Shown here piece after piece: positions 59,970 through 64,000 of a stretch of 64,000 bases of DNA; within the stretch, counting starts at the first letter, position 1, and each line of letters opens with the position of its first letter. Position numbers and translations under genes: made by a program. The notes beneath the pieces were generated by a model, which saw only the letters and a program-made list of their open reading frames with translations, searched no databases and had not been told where the DNA came from. The DNA lies in the NCBI GenBank assembly GCA_964651245.1, contig CAZYVI010000008.1, positions 62,001-126,000 of the forward strand, read 5' to 3'. This stretch comes from Avedoeria sp964651245 (lineage in GTDB: Bacteria; Chloroflexota; Anaerolineae; Epilineales; Epilineaceae).

Positions 59970-61055
59970 ATGGGCATCCTGCGCAGCGGCATGGGCATGT
60001 TCAACCTCTTGCGCGAGATCAACCTCGGCCAGATCCGGCACGAGGCCGATCAGCCGTTCACGCTTCGCGTCGTCGGCGACGCCGGCCGCGCGCTCCGGCT
60101 GGCCGAGGCGCTGTCGGCGGCGCCGGGCAAGGCGGGCGTCCATCCGTGGCTGCGCGTCGAGCCGCTGGCCGACGCGGCGGACGCGGTCGCGCTGGCCGCG
60201 CCGTCCTCCGGCGAGGGCTTCTGCGTGGCCCTGCTCTGCCTCGACGGCCTCGATCCCGACGCCGCCGCGCGCGCGGCGCAGTCGCGGCTGCGGGCGGTCG
60301 GCGTGCCGGTGCTGACCGTGGCCGAGGATGCCGAGGCCGCCACGCGCGTCGGCGCCGAGGTGCCGCGGCCGGGCGAGCGGGCCCGGGTCGCCGTGCCGCC
60401 GGGGCTGGCGCCGGCGCAGCTCGTCGCCCGGGTGGCCCCGGCGCTGCTGCCCCTGCTGCCGCCCGACGACGGCACGCGCGTGGCGCTGGCGCGGCAGCTG
60501 CCGGCGCTCCGTCCGACCGTCATCGGCTCGCTGACCGACGCGACGGCCCGCGCCAACGCCGTCTACGCCGCCACGACCGGGCTGGCCGAGTGGGTGCCGG
60601 TGCTCAATGTGCCGCTGAACGCCGCCGACGTCGTCGTGCTGACGAAGAACCAGCTGATCATGGCCTACAAGATCGCCCTGGCGGCTGGCAAGCAGGGCCA
60701 GCCGCGCGACGTCGTCGGCGAGATCGTGAGCGTGATCGGCGGCGGGCTGCTGTTCCGGCAGGTGGCGCGCGAGCTCATCGGCCTGATCCCGGTCATCGGC
60801 ATCGTGCCCAAGGTGGCTGTGGCGTTCGCCGGCACCCGCGTGATCGGCGCCGTCGTCGAGCGCTGGGCGCTCGAGGGGCGCCGGATCGAGGCCGACGAGG
60901 TGCGCGCCCTGCTGACCGAGGCCAAGGCCGGGGCGCGCGAGCTGGCTGAGGCGATCGTCGAGCGGGCCCGCGGGCGCGGCGGCGATGGACCGGATGACCC
61001 CGCCGCGCCGCCCGCCCTGCCGCCGCCGAGCGACGAGCCGGGCGAGCCGGTCTGA
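59970..61055 (+). CDS. DUF697-domain membrane-associated protein
   Basis: 361 residues from ATG at 59970 with GAGGAG upstream (a second in-frame ATG lies 7 codons later). Residues about 200-320 are DUF697-like: 'TVIGSLTDATARANAVYAATTGLAEWVPVLNVPLNAADVVVLTKNQLIMAYKIALAAGKQG' then two hydrophobic segments 'VVGEIVSVIGGGLLFRQVAREL' and 'LIPVIGIVPKVAVAFAGTRVIGAVVERW'. In other proteins this domain follows a GTPase; the N-terminal 190 residues here are Ala/Val-rich and contain no P-loop that I can find. The end is a Pro/Asp tail. Function unknown; convergent with xseB. Confidence 0.7.
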   Translation: MGILRSGMGMFNLLREINLGQIRHEADQPFTLRVVGDAGRALRLAEALSAAPGKAGVHPWLRVEPLADAADAVALAAPSSGEGFCVALLCLDGLDPDAAARAAQSRLRAVGVPVLTVAEDAEAATRVGAEVPRPGERARVAVPPGLAPAQLVARVAPALLPLLPPDDGTRVALARQLPALRPTVIGSLTDATARANAVYAATTGLAEWVPVLNVPLNAADVVVLTKNQLIMAYKIALAAGKQGQPRDVVGEIVSVIGGGLLFRQVARELIGLIPVIGIVPKVAVAFAGTRVIGAVVERWALEGRRIEADEVRALLTEAKAGARELAEAIVERARGRGGDGPDDPAAPPALPPPSDEPGEPV

Positions 61056-61074
61056 CGGTTCGCCCGGCTCGTCG
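61031..61074. terminator. Perfect 15-bp bidirectional terminator
   Basis: CGACGAGCCGGGCGA (61031-61045) and TCGCCCGGCTCGTCG (61060-61074) pair perfectly around a 14-nt loop. The left arm lies in the last codons of the DUF697 gene and the right arm just before the xseB stop. Confidence 0.75.
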
Positions 61075-61077
61075 CCG

Positions 61078-61374
61078 CTAGAGCGCCAGCGGCCCGGCGT
61101 CGAGCCCGTCGCCGTCGACCTGACGGATCTTGAGCTCGACCGCCTCGAGGAGCGCGCCGCAGCGGCGCGCCAGGGCCAGGCCGCGCTCGTAGGCGGCCAC
61201 TGCGGCGTCGAGCGACAGCTCACCGTTCTCGAGCTGCTGGACGGCCGCCTCGAGAGCGGCGAAGGCTCCCTCGAAGTCGAGATCGGCCCCGTCGCCGGCG
61301 TGGTCGCCGGCCGCCGATGCGTCGGGGTGGCGCGGGGCGGTCGGGCGCAGCGAGCTCTCGGGCAGCGGTCGCAT
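61078..61374 (-). CDS. xseB: Exodeoxyribonuclease VII small subunit
   Basis: 98 residues from ATG at 61374 (GGAG upstream). After a 30-residue Asp/Ala-rich leader comes the XseB fold: 'FEGAFAALEAAVQQLENGELSLDAAVAAYERGLALARRCGALLEAVELKI', two helices that bind XseA. The leader is longer than in most homologues (typical full length about 75-80). It lies 34 bp after xseA on the same strand, the common order. Confidence 0.93.
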   Translation of the reverse strand: MRPLPESSLRPTAPRHPDASAAGDHAGDGADLDFEGAFAALEAAVQQLENGELSLDAAVAAYERGLALARRCGALLEAVELKIRQVDGDGLDAGPLAL

Positions 61375-61408
61375 CGGCAACTCCGTGGGGGGTCGGTCGG
61401 ACGGGGGG

Positions 61409-62614
61409 TCAGTCGAACAGCTTGCCCTGGCCCTGGACCACGGCGCGGACCTCGCCCTCGGCCAGGCGGATGCGGAGGCCGTCGCCGCCGGCCACGTCGG
61501 CGGGGCGGCGGACGGTGCGGCCGTCGGCGGCCCGGGTGACGTGGGCGTAGCCGCGGCGCAGGATCGCGTCGGGGTGGAGGGCGGCCAGGCGCTGGCGGTA
61601 GCCTTCGAGCTGGGCGCGGTGCAGCGCGAGCCGCGCCGCCAGGGCGCGTCGCAGCCGGTCGCGGTCGGCGGCGACGCTGGAACGGGCGTTGGCCAACGCC
61701 CGCGCCGGCGTGGCCAGCGCCAGACGCCGCGCCGCCGCGGCCAGCTGCCCGGCGGCCCCGTCGAGCCGCCAGCGCAGCTGCCGCGCCAGGCGATCGGACA
61801 GGTCATCGACCGCCTGGCGCAGCTCGCGGGCGTCGGGCGTGACGCGCTCGGCGGCCGCGGTGGGCGTCGGCATCCGGACGTCGGCCACGAAGTCGGCGAT
61901 CGTGACATCGGTCTCGTGCCCGACGCCCGACACCGTCGGCACCGGGCAGGCGGCGATGGCGCGGGCGACGGCCTCGTCGTTGAAGGCCCAGAGGTCCTCG
62001 ATGCTGCCGCCGCCGCGCACCACCAGCACGACGTCGACGCCGGCGCGGGCGATCGCGCCGAGGGCGGCGACGATCTCGGCCGGCGCCTCGGCCCCCTGCA
62101 CCCGGGCGGGCGCGACGATCAGCGCGGCGCACGGCCAGCGCCGCTGCACGGCGTGCGCCACGTCGCGCAGCGCTGCGGCCTGCGGGCTGGTGACAACGCC
62201 GATGCGCATCGGGTAGGCCGGCAGCGGCCGCTTGCGCGCGGCGTCGAACAGACCCTCGGCCTCGAGGCTGCGCCGGAGGCGGTCGTAGGCCAGCCAGAGG
62301 TCGCCCTGCCCGGCCGGCTCGACGACGTCGACGTCGAGCTGGACGTCGCCGCCGCGCTCGTACAGCGTGACCTTGCCGTGGAAGCGAAAGGCCAGGCCGT
62401 CGGCGGGCAGCGTGGTCTGGCTGGCGGCGACCGGCTTCCACATCACGCACCGGAAGGTGCCGGCGCCGTCCTTGATCGTCCAGTACCAGTGGCCGCTCGA
62501 CGCCGGCCGGGCGTTGGAGACCTCGCCCTCGACCCAGACGTCCTGGAGCTGGGGGTCGGACCGCAGCCGCGACTTGACCTGGAGGCAGAGCTCGCTGACG
62601 GTCAGCGCGTCCAC
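61409..62614 (-). CDS. xseA: Exodeoxyribonuclease VII large subunit
   Basis: 401 residues from a GTG start that overlaps the SbcD-like stop by 13 nt. It degrades single-stranded DNA together with XseB. The N-terminal OB-fold 'LQDVWVEGEVSNARPASSGHWYWTIKDGAGTFRCVMWK' is near 23-62, the nuclease core has 'RIGVVTSPQAAALRDVAHAVQRRWP' near 133 and 'RGGGSIEDLWAFNDEAVARAIAACPVPTVSGVGHETDVTIADFVAD' near 205-250 with G-V-G-H-E-x-D. The C-terminal coiled region is Arg/Ala-rich. Confidence 0.96.
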   Translation of the reverse strand: MDALTVSELCLQVKSRLRSDPQLQDVWVEGEVSNARPASSGHWYWTIKDGAGTFRCVMWKPVAASQTTLPADGLAFRFHGKVTLYERGGDVQLDVDVVEPAGQGDLWLAYDRLRRSLEAEGLFDAARKRPLPAYPMRIGVVTSPQAAALRDVAHAVQRRWPCAALIVAPARVQGAEAPAEIVAALGAIARAGVDVVLVVRGGGSIEDLWAFNDEAVARAIAACPVPTVSGVGHETDVTIADFVADVRMPTPTAAAERVTPDARELRQAVDDLSDRLARQLRWRLDGAAGQLAAAARRLALATPARALANARSSVAADRDRLRRALAARLALHRAQLEGYRQRLAALHPDAILRRGYAHVTRAADGRTVRRPADVAGGDGLRIRLAEGEVRAVVQGQGKLFD

Positions 62615-63858
62615 GCCGCCTCCTGGGTCGCGTCGTCGGCGCCGTCGTCGCGGCCACCGTCGTCGTGGATCACGCCCTGGCCGTAGCGCTCCAAGACGAG
62701 GGCGCGGGCGGCGTCGATGACGGCCCGCTCGCCCGGCGCGGCCGCGGCGGCCAGGGCGTCGGCCACGCGGGCGATCTCGGCGCGCGGGCTGACGCGGCCG
62801 GCGGACGGGCGCGGCGTGCGGTCATCGTCGTGGACGACGAGCCGGCGTCGGTCGAGGTCGAAGTAGAAGTTCAGGTCGTTGCCGACCTGCCAGGCCTCGC
62901 GCAGCCGCAGCGCGTGGTAGGCGGCGCGCGGCAGCGGTCCCTCGAGCCGCAGCTGCAGGATCTGGTCGGGCGCCGACAGCCGCCGGATCTGGTCGACAAG
63001 CCAGCCGGTGGCGTCGTCGGCCGGCAGGTCGGTGGTGCGCAGCGTGTGGCGGCGCATCGGCTGCGGCTCGAGCGCGATGTGGCGGGCGGTGATCGCCGCC
63101 GGCCCGCGCCCGCCGGGCGCCACGTCGAGCCGGACGAAGCCGCACGCCACGTCGAGTTCGCCGAAGCTCAGCCGCTCCGTCGGGCCCGGGAAGACAACCC
63201 GGACGCCGGCGATCTCGCTCAGGCGCGCCTCGTGGATGTGGCCGATCAGGACGGCGTCGACGCGGCCCGCCAGGGCGGCGATCGACGCCTTGGCGATCGT
63301 CGGCTCCTCGGCCAGCGGATGGAGGGTGTCCTCGAGGGCGTAGTGCGTGACGAGCAGCCGCACCGCGGCGTCCGGCGGGGCGATCCCCTCGGCCACAGCG
63401 GCCAGCGGGTCGACCTCGGCGTCGAGGCGCGGGTCGGGCGGCAGGCCGCCGATCGCCACCGCGGCGCCACCGAGGTCGCCCACCCACCACGTGACGGCCG
63501 CCGGGTCGGTGAAGACGGTGGCCAGCCGGACGGCGTCGAACAGACGCTGCGGCGTGGCGCCGCCGTGGCGCGACTTCGGGATGTCGTGGTTGCCGCCGAT
63601 CAGGAAGCTGCGGACGCCGCCGTCGGCCAGCCGCTGGAACTGGGCCGCCGCCCAGACGAGCTCGACCGCCCGCGGGTTGGGGCCGTCGAACAGATCGCCG
63701 CCGTGGATGTAGGCCGCCGCACCTTCGGCCAGGGCGTAGTCGATTGTCCGCTCGACGCCGAGCCGCAGCCGGCGGCGGCGCTCGGCCAGCTGGTCGGGCG
63801 TCATCCGGGCGTAGTGCTTGTTGAGGTGGCTGTCGGAGGCGAAGATGATCGTCGTCAC
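62602..63858 (-). CDS. SbcD-like metallophosphoesterase (DNA repair nuclease)
   Basis: 418 residues. Calcineurin-type metal motifs: D-S-H (9-11), G-G-D-L-F-D (Asp55), G-G-N-H-D (Asn90-His91-Asp92), 'VTHYALED' near 168 and 'IGHIHEA' near 200. This is the Mre11/SbcD catalytic order, and the C-terminal 'cap' region is present but divergent. SbcC, the ATPase partner, is not next to it; only the last 44 codons of the next gene are visible, 5 nt upstream. It is cotranscribed with xseA and xseB, making a nuclease cluster. Confidence 0.85.
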   Translation of the reverse strand: MTTIIFASDSHLNKHYARMTPDQLAERRRRLRLGVERTIDYALAEGAAAYIHGGDLFDGPNPRAVELVWAAAQFQRLADGGVRSFLIGGNHDIPKSRHGGATPQRLFDAVRLATVFTDPAAVTWWVGDLGGAAVAIGGLPPDPRLDAEVDPLAAVAEGIAPPDAAVRLLVTHYALEDTLHPLAEEPTIAKASIAALAGRVDAVLIGHIHEARLSEIAGVRVVFPGPTERLSFGELDVACGFVRLDVAPGGRGPAAITARHIALEPQPMRRHTLRTTDLPADDATGWLVDQIRRLSAPDQILQLRLEGPLPRAAYHALRLREAWQVGNDLNFYFDLDRRRLVVHDDDRTPRPSAGRVSPRAEIARVADALAAAAAPGERAVIDAARALVLERYGQGVIHDDGGRDDGADDATQEAAWTR

Positions 63859-63863
63859 GCGCG

Positions 63864-64000
63864 TCAGATCTCCTCGCGCCAGGCGTCCCGCGGCCGCGCG
63901 GCGCGCTCGGCGGCGCGGCGGGCGATGATGCCGTCGGTCGCGGCCGCGGCGCGCGCCGCCTCGAGGGCGTCGGCGACGCGGATGTCGGCGCCGCCCTCGG
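63864..64000 (-). CDS. C-terminal end of an unidentified gene (runs off window)
   Basis: An open frame without stops from the window edge to TGA at 63864-63866, 44 codons visible. The peptide is Ala/Arg-rich and helical, ending in D-A-W-R-E-E-I. The stop is 5 nt from the ATG of the SbcD-like gene, so it is the upstream gene of the operon. The context suggests a DNA-repair partner, but the residues do not identify it. Confidence 0.6.
   Translation of the reverse strand, partial: EGGADIRVADALEAARAAAATDGIIARRAAERAARPRDAWREEI

Overview
The window is very GC-rich, with third codon positions almost always G or C, and densely coded on both strands. Several traits point to a Chloroflexota (Anaerolineae-like) bacterium. 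Secreted proteins carry Pro/Thr-rich linkers ending in a 'YLPxxxR' motif. MurF and alanine racemase are fused. Many genes look leaderless, with a TATACT/TACAAT-type -10 box 6-9 nt before the start codon and no Shine-Dalgarno. Phylum-level assignment is inference; no rRNA is present, and I saw no tRNA in the intergenic gaps.

Layout. 1-7.6 kb is a copper-handling region. It holds a lipoprotein fragment with three copies of a Met/Cys/His motif, a multicopper oxidase lipoprotein with two more copies, and a divergent P1B-type ATPase. A G/C-tract operator-like palindrome sits inside a promoter spacer between the last two. A GH30-like hydrolase and an SRPBCC protein follow, flanked by a 140-bp perfect direct repeat made of the ATPase 3' end. 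7.6-23.7 kb (minus strand) holds dnaG, secreted discoidin, cupredoxin/ScyD-E and FG-GAP proteins, and a peptidoglycan-precursor set (murF-alr fusion plus two ddl-like genes), then an ATP-grasp protein and a DUF455 protein.

24-36.3 kb holds htpG, a flavin-oxidase-fold protein, a putative GHL15 hydrolase, a DUF990-type ABC exporter, an ArsR/AHSA1 pair, a family III CoA-transferase, a GNAT, an NmrA-like protein and an MNT/HEPN toxin-antitoxin pair. 36.3-45 kb holds an ECF42-type sigma factor, a presenilin-like membrane protein with a PaaK-like ligase, a 28-codon small ORF, a large LuxR/ATPase regulator, a DGPF/YCII protein and an SDR. 45-56.9 kb holds glmS with a long leader able to mask its ribosome-binding site, a glycosyltransferase, two tandem secreted NHL-vWA proteins and a FecR/SH3 lipoprotein. 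57-64 kb is housekeeping: recR-ybaB-dnaX, a DUF697 protein, xseB-xseA, an SbcD-like nuclease and a gene running off the end.

Two small palindromic elements (near 22.7 and 28.3 kb) share terminal sequence. The points I consider most worth following are the five-copy Met/Cys/His motif in the copper cluster, the GxGD presenilin-like protein, the glmS leader, and the tandem ddl pair in which one copy has the Phe associated with D-Ala-D-Lac ligases.
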